This document shows, piece after piece, positions 25,486 to 33,616 of a stretch of DNA of 37,901 bases. The stretch's first letter is position 1; each line of letters begins with the position of its first letter. Location: NCBI GenBank assembly GCA_029266335.1, contig JAQSXC010000046.1:1-37901 (forward strand), written 5' to 3'. Below the pieces are notes generated by a model. The model ran no database searches. It worked only from the letters and a program-made list of their open reading frames with translations, and was not told the origin of the DNA. Source of the stretch: Eubacterium sp. Its GTDB lineage: Bacteria; Bacillota; Clostridia; Acetivibrionales; DSM-1351. The translations under genes and the position numbers were made by a program.

Positions 25486-25512
25486 AATAGCGTCAAAATA
25501 TTTGACGCTATT
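25486..25512 (-). terminator. Hairpin terminator after the coat-like gene
   Basis: AATAGCGTCAAA (25486-25497), loop ATA, TTTGACGCTATT (25501-25512), a perfect 12-bp stem located 21 bases past the stop of the reverse-strand gene. The following T-tract on the reverse strand is short (TTCTTAT). Confidence 0.65.
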
Positions 25513-25533
25513 TTGAAGTTGTTTATTGAAAAA

Positions 25534-26112
25534 TTAAAAACCGAAAGTTCCTGGAAAGCCAAAACCGCCGGGACCAAAACCGCCATGACCATGGTGCGGA
25601 CGACGTCTTCTTCTGAGCAATTCTCTTAATAATATTATAGAAATCAGATCCCTGCGGAAACGTCTTCTTCTTCCGGGAAAACCGCCAAAGAATCCGATTT
25701 GCCTGTCACCTTTGTCTTTTCCGTATTGATAACTTTCAAGATCCTCATAGTCATTACCTTTCTGATATTGATAACTTTCAAGATTATCATAATCATTATC
25801 CTTCTGATATTGATAGCTTTCAAGGGATTGATTATCATTGTCATCATCTGCATATTCAGCTTCTATATCCTGACCGACTCTGTTATCAATATCATCTATT
25901 GCATCTTCAAGCTGCTGACGTGAGGGAGTAAACATTGTTCCGTGTTTGGAAATCATTCTGTCACAGTGACGACTTACTTCAGGGTAAATTATATAGTAAC
26001 TTCTTGGAAACATGGATTCCAGTTGTTCCTGGGGCATTTCCATCATTGGCTCATATTGCTTTGGAATATTCATCATATGCATATAGGGATTTTCAGACCA
26101 ATTATTTGGCAT
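25534..26112 (-). CDS. Putative spore-coat-associated protein with Tyr/Asp repeats
   Basis: The 192-residue protein has three zones. Residues 1-80 hold a conserved-looking block, MFPRSYYIIYPEVSRHCDRM...FTPSRQQLEDAIDDI, similar to what I recall of small clostridial spore proteins. Residues 96-137 are three 14-residue repeats built on LESYQYQK-x-NDYD. The C-terminus is Arg-rich (GRRRRFRRD, LLRRRRRPHHGHGG) and ends in a Gly/Phe tail (FGPGGFGFPGTFGF). This low-complexity, Tyr- and Gly-rich make-up resembles coat proteins that are cross-linked in the spore. AGGAGG precedes the ATG, and a sigma-K-like promoter lies upstream. No enzyme domain is seen. The spore role is inferred. Confidence 0.7.
   Translation of the reverse strand: MPNNWSENPYMHMMNIPKQYEPMMEMPQEQLESMFPRSYYIIYPEVSRHCDRMISKHGTMFTPSRQQLEDAIDDIDNRVGQDIEAEYADDDNDNQSLESYQYQKDNDYDNLESYQYQKGNDYEDLESYQYGKDKGDRQIGFFGGFPGRRRRFRRDLISIILLRELLRRRRRPHHGHGGFGPGGFGFPGTFGF
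25702..25827 (-). repeat. Three 42-bp coding repeats in the coat-like gene
   Basis: Codons 96-109, 110-123 and 124-137 encode SLESYQYQKDNDYD, NLESYQYQKGNDYE and DLESYQYGKDKGDR. The first two DNA copies are close to identical, so copy number may vary between strains. Confidence 0.85.
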
Positions 26113-26153
26113 CAGGCCAACCTCCTTTATAACAAAAAAATATGCTTATAAGG

Positions 26154-26181
26154 TATTTTATGCATTTAAAGCTTATAAGGT
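26154..26181 (-). promoter_or_regulatory. Sigma-K-like promoter of the coat-like gene
   Basis: On the reverse strand AC (26181-26180) is followed after 17 bases by CATAAAATA (26162-26154), fitting AC-N16/17-CATANNNTA. The start lies about 35 bases before the ATG. ACCTTATAAGC occurs twice, overlapping the -35 and just past the -10 (26143-26153). Short consensus in AT-rich DNA means a chance match is possible. The remainder of the gap, 26182-26435, is AT-rich with no supported gene. Confidence 0.5.
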
Positions 26182-26435
26182 TACGAATTATGAGATTATG
26201 TATACGAAGGATTGTTATATCTGGTCATTTATTTAAACTAGCAAGAATTGAAAATTATGGAGTATAATATTATTAAATGAATCACATTATTTTTTGTTGG
26301 AATAAAAGAGTTATATTAAGGATTTTTGTTTATGTTAAATAAAAATTATAATGGATACAATGTATAACAATATATATGATTTATAATTTATCTGATATAT
26401 GAAAATAAATTAAATTAACTTTACAGGAGGATTTT

Positions 26436-26810
26436 ATGCTGGAAGATATAATGCTGGAGAAAAAAATATGGGCAGTTGTGGGAGCAAATCAGGATCAGTC
26501 CAAATATGGAAATATGATTTACAGAAAGTTAAAATCAAAAGGGTATGAGGTGTATCCTGTAAATCCCATGTATCAGGAGGTTGAGGGTGATAAATGCTAT
26601 AAGGACCTGTCAGCATTACCTGTAGTACCAGAGGTAATTAACATGGTGGTTTCGCCCAAGAGAGGGAGACCAATTATTGAAGAAGCTGCCAGGCTTGGGA
26701 TCAAGTACATTTGGCTGCAACCCGGAACCTACGATGAAGAACTGCTCAAGCAGGTAGAAAGCCTTGGCCTTCAGCAGGTGCAGGCTTGTGTGCTGGTTGC
26801 AGCAAGATAG
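26436..26810 (+). CDS. CoA-binding domain protein (YccU-like)
   Basis: The 124 residues are a single Rossmann-type CoA-binding domain: VVGANQDQSKYGNMIYRKL (glycine loop and first helix), GYEVYPVNPMYQEV, and IKYIWLQPGTYDEELL. The family (COG1832) is widespread. It resembles the first part of succinyl-CoA synthetase alpha but lacks the catalytic His domain, and its role is not established. AGGAGG lies 5 bases before the ATG at 26436; the second ATG at 26451 has none. It appears to be a single-gene unit ended by the strong dyad at 26876-26926. Confidence 0.87.
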   Translation: MLEDIMLEKKIWAVVGANQDQSKYGNMIYRKLKSKGYEVYPVNPMYQEVEGDKCYKDLSALPVVPEVINMVVSPKRGRPIIEEAARLGIKYIWLQPGTYDEELLKQVESLGLQQVQACVLVAAR

Positions 26811-26866
26811 TTTCCATTTGTCGAAAAGTGTAGGACGTCAGGCCGCATTTTGTTGGAATTATATCG

Positions 26867-26895
26867 TTGACATTTAAAAAACCGAACGCTATACT
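26867..26895 (+). promoter_or_regulatory. Promoter of the TetR-family gene, within a dyad arm
   Basis: TTGACA (26867-26872), 17 bases, TATACT (26890-26895). The spacer and -10 form the left arm of the large dyad. The start would fall near 26902, in the dyad centre, 68 bases before the gene. Confidence 0.75.
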
Positions 26896-26926
26896 GAATG
26901 TTATACAGTATGACGTTCGGTTTTTT
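26876..26926 (+). promoter_or_regulatory. Large dyad: terminator and probable TetR operator
   Basis: AAAAAACCGAACG pairs perfectly with CGTTCGGTTTTTT (13 bp). Inside it, ATACTG pairs with CAGTAT around a 9-base centre. Taken as DNA, CCGAACGCTATACTG and CAGTATGACGTTCGG are inverted copies with only two mismatches. The hairpin plus T-tract would end transcription of the CoA-binding gene. The same symmetry over a -10 is what a dimeric TetR repressor would bind. Confidence 0.7.
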
Positions 26927-26969
26927 GCAGTAAGAGCTATTATTAGAACATGCATAGGAGTATTTTTAC

Positions 26970-27599
26970 ATGAGCCAAAAGGAAACAGCAAAACAAAGGT
27001 TGGTTAGTGTTACCAGGGAACTCATCTGTAAGGGTAAGAAGCCAGATGAAATAACAGTAGCTGAAATCACCGAAACAGCAGGTGTTGGTAACGGCATGGT
27101 CAATTATCATTTTCAGAGCAAGGATAATTTAATAAAAACTGCTGTAAGAGAGGTAATTTTTAAAGCAAAGGAGAAATTCCCCGAAAAACTTGAAAAATGG
27201 AAAGAGCTTCCTGTAAAAGAACGTATGGTTTTTATCCTCACTGAAGTATCAGATTTTTTGGCTGACAATCCTGAGGTCAGCAGAATTGCCATTCTGGACA
27301 ATCTGGCTGAAAATGATGGTCAGACTCACATTTTGAGCGATTTGGATGTATTTAACAACTGCTTATATGAGCTTTTACAGGGAGATACCAAAAAAATTCT
27401 GATAAACAACTTTCTTATTGCCGGGGTTTTTAATTTTGTATTTCTAAAAGCCGATATAATCAAAAAACAAACAGGCTTTGATTTTTATAATAGTGAACAC
27501 AGGTCAAAAGCCGTCAGTGATTTTGTCAATGAAATGACTACGTTGGCAAACATAAACTGCATTAATAAATGCAAGAAGGAACAGCGAGAAAAATTTTAA
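26970..27599 (+). CDS. TetR/AcrR-family transcriptional regulator
   Basis: The 209-residue protein has an N-terminal TetR helix-turn-helix: KQRLVSVTRELICKG, ITVAEITETAGVGNGMVNYHFQSKDNLI (about residues 28-56), with the recognition-helix YHFQSKDNL hallmark. Its variable alpha-helical ligand domain (about 60-200) gives no clue to the inducer. The ribosome site is modest (AGGAG 26956-26960). It is preceded by a promoter buried in a large inverted repeat, a strong sign of autoregulation. A nitroreductase-like gene and an aldo/keto reductase follow on the same strand and are its likely targets. Confidence 0.9.
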   Translation: MSQKETAKQRLVSVTRELICKGKKPDEITVAEITETAGVGNGMVNYHFQSKDNLIKTAVREVIFKAKEKFPEKLEKWKELPVKERMVFILTEVSDFLADNPEVSRIAILDNLAENDGQTHILSDLDVFNNCLYELLQGDTKKILINNFLIAGVFNFVFLKADIIKKQTGFDFYNSEHRSKAVSDFVNEMTTLANINCINKCKKEQREKF

Positions 27600-27635
27600 G
27601 TTAATTTTAGTGCTTAAACAATGCTTTTCATGTAC

Positions 27636-27656
27636 GAAACCCTGAAGCGGGTTTTC
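27636..27656 (+). other. Weak hairpin between tetR and the nitroreductase gene
   Basis: AAACCC (27637-27642) pairs with GGGTTT (27649-27654) around TGAAGC, followed by only one further T. It may be a weak terminator reducing expression into the next genes. No -10/-35 pair is clear in this gap. Confidence 0.4.
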
Positions 27657-27702
27657 ATAATTGATTTGTGATGCTGCACAAGCGGCGGAAATGGAGGTAA
27701 AA

Positions 27703-28452
27703 GTGACAAACAACGAGCTTTATGACGTAATTTTTAAAAGGAAGTCGGTGCGAAAGTACCATATGACACAGTTGTCACAGGACACACTTGAACAGTTACA
27801 GGCATATACCGGGACTCTTAAAAAGCTGGACGGGAATATAAAAGTAGAATTTACTATTTTAACAAGTGAAAAGGTGAAAGGAATGTTTGCCATCAAGGCA
27901 CCTCACTATATTTGCATATATTCTGAGAAAAAAGATGGATACCTTGTAAATGCCGGTTTTCTAATGCAGCAGCTGGACTTATACCTATCGGCAGGTAAAC
28001 TGGGAAGCTGCTGGCTGGGGATGGCAAAACCCGATAAGGAAATACCTCTGACCAGAAACGGACTTGAGTTTGTTATCATGCTGGCCTTCGGGAGTCCTGA
28101 AGAACCTGTACACAGAACCGATAAGGACCAATTCAAACGCAATAGTCTCTCAGAGATTACCTCTATTGAAAATGCCGAAGAGCTGCTTGAACCTGTCAGA
28201 CTGGCCCCTTCAGCAACAAATTCCCAGCCATGGTTTTTCAGCGGAGATAGCAATGAAATAATAGTAAGCCGTAAAAAGCTCAGCATGCTCAAAGCTCAGT
28301 TATTAGGTAAAATGAACAATATTGATACAGGTATAGCACTTTGTCATTTATGGTTGTCAGCTGACCGGCAGGGTAAAAATGTAAGCTTTGATTTCCAGAA
28401 TGGTCAGGCTCCCCAGGGTTTTGAGTTTATGACAAAGGTAAAGGTCGGGTAA
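27703..28452 (+). CDS. Nitroreductase-family protein (TM1586-like)
   Basis: The 249-residue product begins NNELYDVIFKRKSVRKYHM, the nitroreductase opening with the RKSVRKY FMN-contact motif. It continues through AGFLMQQLDLYLSAGKLGSCWLGMAKP and, in the second half, LAPSATNSQPWFF. The two-halved layout fits the TM1586-like nitroreductase group, in which one chain holds both halves of the usual dimer. FMN-dependent reduction of an unknown electrophile is the family activity. I chose the GTG at 27703, with GGAGG 5 bases upstream. A TTG at 27661 would bury that site. The aldo/keto reductase starts 45 bases later. Confidence 0.83.
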   Translation: MTNNELYDVIFKRKSVRKYHMTQLSQDTLEQLQAYTGTLKKLDGNIKVEFTILTSEKVKGMFAIKAPHYICIYSEKKDGYLVNAGFLMQQLDLYLSAGKLGSCWLGMAKPDKEIPLTRNGLEFVIMLAFGSPEEPVHRTDKDQFKRNSLSEITSIENAEELLEPVRLAPSATNSQPWFFSGDSNEIIVSRKKLSMLKAQLLGKMNNIDTGIALCHLWLSADRQGKNVSFDFQNGQAPQGFEFMTKVKVG

Positions 28453-28497
28453 GTAATAATGAATGCAGAAATATATGGTCAGGAAAAGGAGTCAGCT

Positions 28498-29688
28498 ATG
28501 TTAACGAGAGTAAATCAAAAGAATGGTGAGGAACTGTCAATTTTGGGCTTCGGCTGTATGCGCTTCCCCACAAAAGCAGGTGGGATAGATGAACCGAGAG
28601 CTATTGCCATGATACGCGATTCCATAGAAAAAGGAATCAACTATTTTGACACAGCCTATATTTACCATGCCGGGAAGAGTGAGTCCCTGCTTGGGGAGGC
28701 TTTGCTGGGAGGCTACCGCGAGAGGGTGAAGATTGCTACAAAGCTACCTCCCTTCATGGTCCGCAAAATGGAGGATGCTCACAAAATATTTGCTAAACAG
28801 CTTGCCAAGCTGCAGACTGACTATATTGATTACTACCTGCTGCACATGTTGACTGACAAACCCATGTTTGACAGACTGTCAGAGCTGGGGGTACTTAAAT
28901 GGCTTGAAGGGCAGAAACAAAAAGGCATTGTCAGGAATATCGGTTTTTCCTTTCATGGAGGTAAAGCAGATTTTGAGCTGATACTTAAGGCTTACCCCTG
29001 GGATTTTTGCCAGATACAGTACAATTATATGGATGAAAACAATCAGGCAACAAAAGATGGTTTAATTCTGGCGGCCGACATGGGAATTCCGGTAATCGTA
29101 ATGGAGCCGCTGAGAGGCGGAAAGCTGGTAACTCATTTGCCCCAGGAGGTAAAAAAGGCATTTAATGAGTACAAACCTGACAGATCTCCTGCTGAGTGGG
29201 CGCTGCGCTGGATTTGGAATCATCCTGAAGTAAATGTGGTTTTATCAGGTATGAGTGATGAAGCCCAGATTGCTGACAACATAAGAATAGCAAGTGATTC
29301 CAGTCCGAATTCTCTATCTCCTGAGGAACTGGCGGTATTTGATAAAGTAAAGAAAGTAATGCAGGAGAGAACCAAGATACCATGTACGGCCTGCGGCTAT
29401 TGTCTGCCATGTCCTGTTGGTGTTGACATACCGGGCTGCTTCTCACACTATAATGATAAATACCTTACCAATGATAAAGCCGTAAGATTAAGATACTTTC
29501 AGAATCTCGGAGCAATGTCTGCGAAACCTGCATATGCATCTCAATGTAAAGACTGCGGGAAATGCGAAAGCCATTGCCCTCAAAGTATTGCCATAAGAAA
29601 ACAGTTGAAGGTGGTAAGCAAGGAAATGGAGGGTGTACTTTACAGACCAATAGTAAAGATAGCCCGGAAATTTATGAAAATAAAGTAG
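28498..29688 (+). CDS. Aldo/keto reductase with C-terminal ferredoxin-type Fe-S domain
   Basis: The 396-residue protein joins an aldo/keto reductase barrel (about 1-280) to a Cys-rich tail. In the barrel I see GFGCMRFP, the catalytic Asp and Tyr in NYFDTAYIYH, Lys in KIATKL, and His in YYLLHML. The tail carries CTACGYCLPCPVG (C-x2-C-x2-C-x2-C-P) and CKDCGKCESHCPQSI, enough for 4Fe-4S binding. Electrons may therefore come from ferredoxin or pass to it. AAAAGGAG lies 6 bases before the ATG at 28498; the ATG 39 bases upstream has no good site. With the preceding nitroreductase it forms a two-gene redox unit. The substrate is unknown. Confidence 0.9.
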   Translation: MLTRVNQKNGEELSILGFGCMRFPTKAGGIDEPRAIAMIRDSIEKGINYFDTAYIYHAGKSESLLGEALLGGYRERVKIATKLPPFMVRKMEDAHKIFAKQLAKLQTDYIDYYLLHMLTDKPMFDRLSELGVLKWLEGQKQKGIVRNIGFSFHGGKADFELILKAYPWDFCQIQYNYMDENNQATKDGLILAADMGIPVIVMEPLRGGKLVTHLPQEVKKAFNEYKPDRSPAEWALRWIWNHPEVNVVLSGMSDEAQIADNIRIASDSSPNSLSPEELAVFDKVKKVMQERTKIPCTACGYCLPCPVGVDIPGCFSHYNDKYLTNDKAVRLRYFQNLGAMSAKPAYASQCKDCGKCESHCPQSIAIRKQLKVVSKEMEGVLYRPIVKIARKFMKIK

Positions 29689-29693
29689 TAAGC

Positions 29694-29730
29694 AACCATT
29701 AGCCCGAATGCAGCAGGCTAATGGTTTTTT
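29694..29730 (+). terminator. Intrinsic terminator after the aldo/keto reductase
   Basis: AACCATTAGCC (29694-29704) pairs with GGCTAATGGTT (29716-29726) around an 11-base loop, followed by TTTT. Confidence 0.88.
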
Positions 29731-29847
29731 ATAAACATGGAATAAGAACTGCTTGTGATTTTAAACGGGTAATATTGTAAAAGCCAAACTAATTGATTTA
29801 TTTAGCGTATTATAATTATTACCGAATTGTAAATTGATTGTACAACC

Positions 29848-29876
29848 TTCCAATAAAACACAAAGTATGCTAAAAT
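29848..29876 (+). promoter_or_regulatory. Promoter of smc
   Basis: TTCCAA (29848-29853), 17 bases, TAAAAT (29871-29876), with TG one base before the -10 (extended -10 form). The start is near 29883, about 45 bases before smc. Confidence 0.55.
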
Positions 29877-29928
29877 TTAACCAAGTTTAACGAGTTCTAA
29901 AGAACATTAACTAATTTCGGGGTGTGTA

Positions 29929-32900
29929 ATGTATTTAAAAAAGCTTGAAATACAAGGGTTTAAATCATTTGCAGATAAAATAAATCTGGATTTTACATCA
30001 GGTATAACCGCTGTAGTAGGGCCGAACGGAAGTGGAAAAAGCAATATAGGTGATGCTGTCAGATGGGTCCTGGGAGAACAAAGTGCTAAAACTCTCCGAG
30101 GCAGCAAGATGGAGGATATTATCTTTGCAGGAACCGAACACAGAAAATCAGTAGGGTTTGCAGAGGTATCACTGACAATTGACAATTCCGACAATTATCT
30201 TCCTGTATCATACAGTGAAGTAACAATAACCAGAAGGGTCTATCGCTCAGGTGAAAGTGAATACTACATAAATAAGACGTCATGTCGTCTGAAGGACATA
30301 CATGAGCTCTTTCTGGATACAGGAATAGGCCGGGATGGATATTCAATTATAGGTCAGGGCCGTGTTGATGAAATTCTGAGCACCAAATCCGAGGATCGAA
30401 GACATATTTTTGAAGAAGCTTCCGGAATCATGAAATACAAGGTGAGAAAGCAGGAGGCTGAAAGGAAGCTTGACCTTACAGAACAGAATCTTGTGCGTAT
30501 CAATGACATTATCAATGAGCTTGAAAGTCAGCTGGAGCCTTTGCGAGAACAGTCAGAGGCTGCCAAAAAGTATCTTTCCCTGAGGGATGGCTTGAAGGAG
30601 CTGGAGGTAAACGTTTATCTTGACAGCATAGACAGGTACAAGGAAAAAATAAAGGAATATGAAGTTCAGTTTAAGGATATAAAGGACAACATTGAAGCTG
30701 AAGAACGAAAGCTAAGGAACATAACCGTACAGAACCAGCAAAAAAGCGAAATGCTGAAAACCCTGGATGAGCAAATAACCGAAGCCAGGGACAAGTTCTA
30801 TGTTATAGAAGCAAACCTTGAAAAAAACAGCTCGGAGATAACTCTCAACAATGAAAAAATAAACAGTCTTGACCAGAACACCAAACGTCTTGAGGAAGAA
30901 ATAGCTGAGATTAACAGCAAATCGGAAGCATTAATAAAGGAAGAAAAAACAAGACAGAGCAAGATTGATTATCTAAACAAACAGTATGCAGATTTCTCGA
31001 AAAAGCTTGAAAACTATCAGGCAGAACTTGATGCCATAATTTCTACCTTAAGTGAGAGTGAACAGCAAATAGAAAAACTGAAGACCGGAATCATGGATAA
31101 GCTTGACCTCCAGTCCGATAAGAGAACACAGATCAATAATATAAAGAACCATATTGAAAACCTTAAGAAGAGACAGAATTCCATTGGCAGCGAGATATAT
31201 ACCTTAAAGCTTGAAAAAGACAAGGATAACATGAAGAAGGAAGATCTGACTGAAAGTGTCAGAAACACGACTCTCCTTATCAAGCGTTCCAATGATAAAA
31301 TGCAGGAACTGAGCAATGAGAAAAATGAACTGCTGGGTACTCTCCAGACAATGGAGAAGCAGCATGGAACTGTAAGAACAGATATCCAGGTTAAGACCTC
31401 CAGGCATAAAATGCTCAAGGACATGGAAAAAAGCATGGAGGGCTATAGCAGAAGTGTCAAGGAGATAATGAATGCCTGTCAGTCTTCTTCAGACTTTGGT
31501 AATGGAATTCACGGTACTGTTGCACAGCTGTTGAGTGTTGATAAAAAATATGAGACAGCTATAGAAATGACCTTGGGCAGTGCTCTGCAGAACATCATTG
31601 CCTCAACCGAAGAAGCTGCAAAAAAGGCAATTGAGTTTCTCAAAAGAAACCGGATAGGCAGAGCAACCTTTTTGCCCATAACTGCAGTTAACGGCAAGAG
31701 GCTGGATGACAATACAATACGCAGGCTTGAAGAATTCAAGGGTTTCTGCGGACTGGCCTCCGATCTTGTAAGCTGTGATGCAAAATACAACGGAATAGTA
31801 TTAAACCTTTTGGGAAGAGTTGCAGTGGTTGAAAATCTGGATGCAGGTATAGGTATTGCAAAGAAATTCGGCTATTCCTTCAGGATTGTTACATTGGAAG
31901 GAGATATTCTCAGTACCAGCGGTTCAATGTCGGGAGGAAGCAACGATCACAAGAGCTCTGGGATTTTAAGCCGAAGCAGGGAGATTACAGAACTTGAAGC
32001 AGCAATTGAAGCTCTCAAAAAGGAAGATATTTCACTTGCAGGCAAACTGACAGAAGTTAGAAGCATGCTTTCCGAAGTAGAAACAGAATATAATGATGAA
32101 AATAATAAGTTAAGAGATAACCAGCTTGTCAAAACAAGGGATGAAAACCACCTGGGCATGCTGGAGGATAATATCAGAAAGATTGAAGCAAAAATCGGCA
32201 TGCTCAACGATGAAAAGTCCCAGATTGCCAAACAGGAGCAGGATACTGTGCTTGAACAGCAAAAGTATGAAGCCGAACTTGAGGCAATCGAGAAAGATAT
32301 ATCCGATACCAAGGCTATTATTGCCGAACATCAGGAAAAGTTCAAGGCAGATCAGACTGTAAGGGATGAGCTCCATGAAGAGATAACTGATTTTAAAATA
32401 TCGGTAAATTCCATAGTTGAAAGTATTCAGAGCGTCAATGAACATATGGAAAGAATTACAACAGAAAAAGAAAGCATGCAGAAAAGTGCAGCAAGGAAGC
32501 AAAATGAAAAGCAAAAGGCTGAAATAGAGATTGATTCCTTGAAAAAAGCAATTGAAGGTCTGGAAAATGTAATAAAGAGTTTGCAGAATGAAAAAACGGG
32601 CAAAACTTTTGAAATAGACAGACTTGTTGAAGAGAAGAAGGTACTGGAGGAAGAAGCTTCAGATTTTATAGAAAAACTGAATTCCACAAATAAAACAATT
32701 TTATTGCTGCAGGAAGAATACAATAGAATTGACGTCAGGAATACCAAAGCTGAGGCTGAAATGAAAGCAATACAGGACAGAATGTGGGATGAATATGAGC
32801 TTACCTACACAAATGCAATAGAGCTTAAGAAGGAAATCCCGAGCATCCCCCAGGCTCAGAAAACTATAAACGACTACAGGGCTCAAATAAAGAATCTTGG

Positions 32901-33501
32901 ACCTGTTAATGTTTCAGCTATTGATGATTACATCAAGACCAAGGAAAGATTTGAGTTCATGTCTGTACAGAAAAACGACATGGAACAGGCCAAGGAAAAG
33001 CTTCACAAGATAATACAGGAAATGGTTCAAATTATGAAGAAGCAGTTCATTGAACAGTTCAGACTTATTAATGAGAATTTTGGAATTGTATATCGTGAGC
33101 TGTTTGGCGGCGGCCGGGCCGAACTCATCATAGCCGACCAGGAAAATGTTCTTGAGAGCGGTATAGAGATTGAGGTTCAGCCGCCCGGAAAGAAACTTCA
33201 GAATATGATGCTGCTGTCGGGTGGTGAACGTGCCTTCACAGCCATAGCTTTGCTGTTTGCCATATTGAGGCTGAAACCGACGCCGTTCTGTTTGCTGGAT
33301 GAAATTGAAGCTGCATTGGATGATGCGAATGTTTATAGATTCGGTGAGTATCTGAAGAAATTCTCTAAAAATACTCAGTTTATTATGGTAACCCATCGTA
33401 AGGGTACCATGGAAGCAGCTGACACCATGTATGGTGTAACAATGCAGGAGCATGGTGTTTCAAAGATTGTATCCATGAAAATGGGTGAAATTGCAAGTTA
33501 A
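29929..33501 (+). CDS. smc: Chromosome partition protein SMC
   Basis: SMC dimers with ScpA/ScpB compact and separate sister chromosomes. At 1190 residues the protein is full length: N-terminal ATPase half with Walker A GPNGSGKS (31-38), a first coiled coil (about 165-505), the hinge (about 515-680, with GTVAQLLSV and GSMSGGSNDH), a return coiled coil to about 1015, then the C-terminal ATPase half with the ABC signature LSGGE (about 1096-1100) and Walker B FCLLDEIEAALDD. All ATPase motifs are intact. GGGGTGT precedes the ATG. ftsY follows after 115 bases, the classical rnc-smc-ftsY order, except that rnc is 7 kb upstream. Confidence 0.98.
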   Translation: MYLKKLEIQGFKSFADKINLDFTSGITAVVGPNGSGKSNIGDAVRWVLGEQSAKTLRGSKMEDIIFAGTEHRKSVGFAEVSLTIDNSDNYLPVSYSEVTITRRVYRSGESEYYINKTSCRLKDIHELFLDTGIGRDGYSIIGQGRVDEILSTKSEDRRHIFEEASGIMKYKVRKQEAERKLDLTEQNLVRINDIINELESQLEPLREQSEAAKKYLSLRDGLKELEVNVYLDSIDRYKEKIKEYEVQFKDIKDNIEAEERKLRNITVQNQQKSEMLKTLDEQITEARDKFYVIEANLEKNSSEITLNNEKINSLDQNTKRLEEEIAEINSKSEALIKEEKTRQSKIDYLNKQYADFSKKLENYQAELDAIISTLSESEQQIEKLKTGIMDKLDLQSDKRTQINNIKNHIENLKKRQNSIGSEIYTLKLEKDKDNMKKEDLTESVRNTTLLIKRSNDKMQELSNEKNELLGTLQTMEKQHGTVRTDIQVKTSRHKMLKDMEKSMEGYSRSVKEIMNACQSSSDFGNGIHGTVAQLLSVDKKYETAIEMTLGSALQNIIASTEEAAKKAIEFLKRNRIGRATFLPITAVNGKRLDDNTIRRLEEFKGFCGLASDLVSCDAKYNGIVLNLLGRVAVVENLDAGIGIAKKFGYSFRIVTLEGDILSTSGSMSGGSNDHKSSGILSRSREITELEAAIEALKKEDISLAGKLTEVRSMLSEVETEYNDENNKLRDNQLVKTRDENHLGMLEDNIRKIEAKIGMLNDEKSQIAKQEQDTVLEQQKYEAELEAIEKDISDTKAIIAEHQEKFKADQTVRDELHEEITDFKISVNSIVESIQSVNEHMERITTEKESMQKSAARKQNEKQKAEIEIDSLKKAIEGLENVIKSLQNEKTGKTFEIDRLVEEKKVLEEEASDFIEKLNSTNKTILLLQEEYNRIDVRNTKAEAEMKAIQDRMWDEYELTYTNAIELKKEIPSIPQAQKTINDYRAQIKNLGPVNVSAIDDYIKTKERFEFMSVQKNDMEQAKEKLHKIIQEMVQIMKKQFIEQFRLINENFGIVYRELFGGGRAELIIADQENVLESGIEIEVQPPGKKLQNMMLLSGGERAFTAIALLFAILRLKPTPFCLLDEIEAALDDANVYRFGEYLKKFSKNTQFIMVTHRKGTMEAADTMYGVTMQEHGVSKIVSMKMGEIAS

Positions 33502-33616
33502 TAAACATCCTGCATACAATACATAAAGGATGAAACTTTATTTAATTAATTATAATTTATTATATAAAACGGCTGGGGCGGGAATTTGTTTGGTCCGCAG
33601 CGGAAATGGAGACTAA

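Noticed and set aside
26113-26435. Sigma-A promoter for the CoA-binding gene
   Set aside because: Several TATAAT-like hexamers occur in this AT-rich gap but none has a -35 at 16-18 bases, so no single one can be supported.
32914-33453. 179-codon reverse frame inside smc
   Set aside because: It overlaps the conserved C-terminal ATPase half of SMC, has no family-like motif and no ribosome site.
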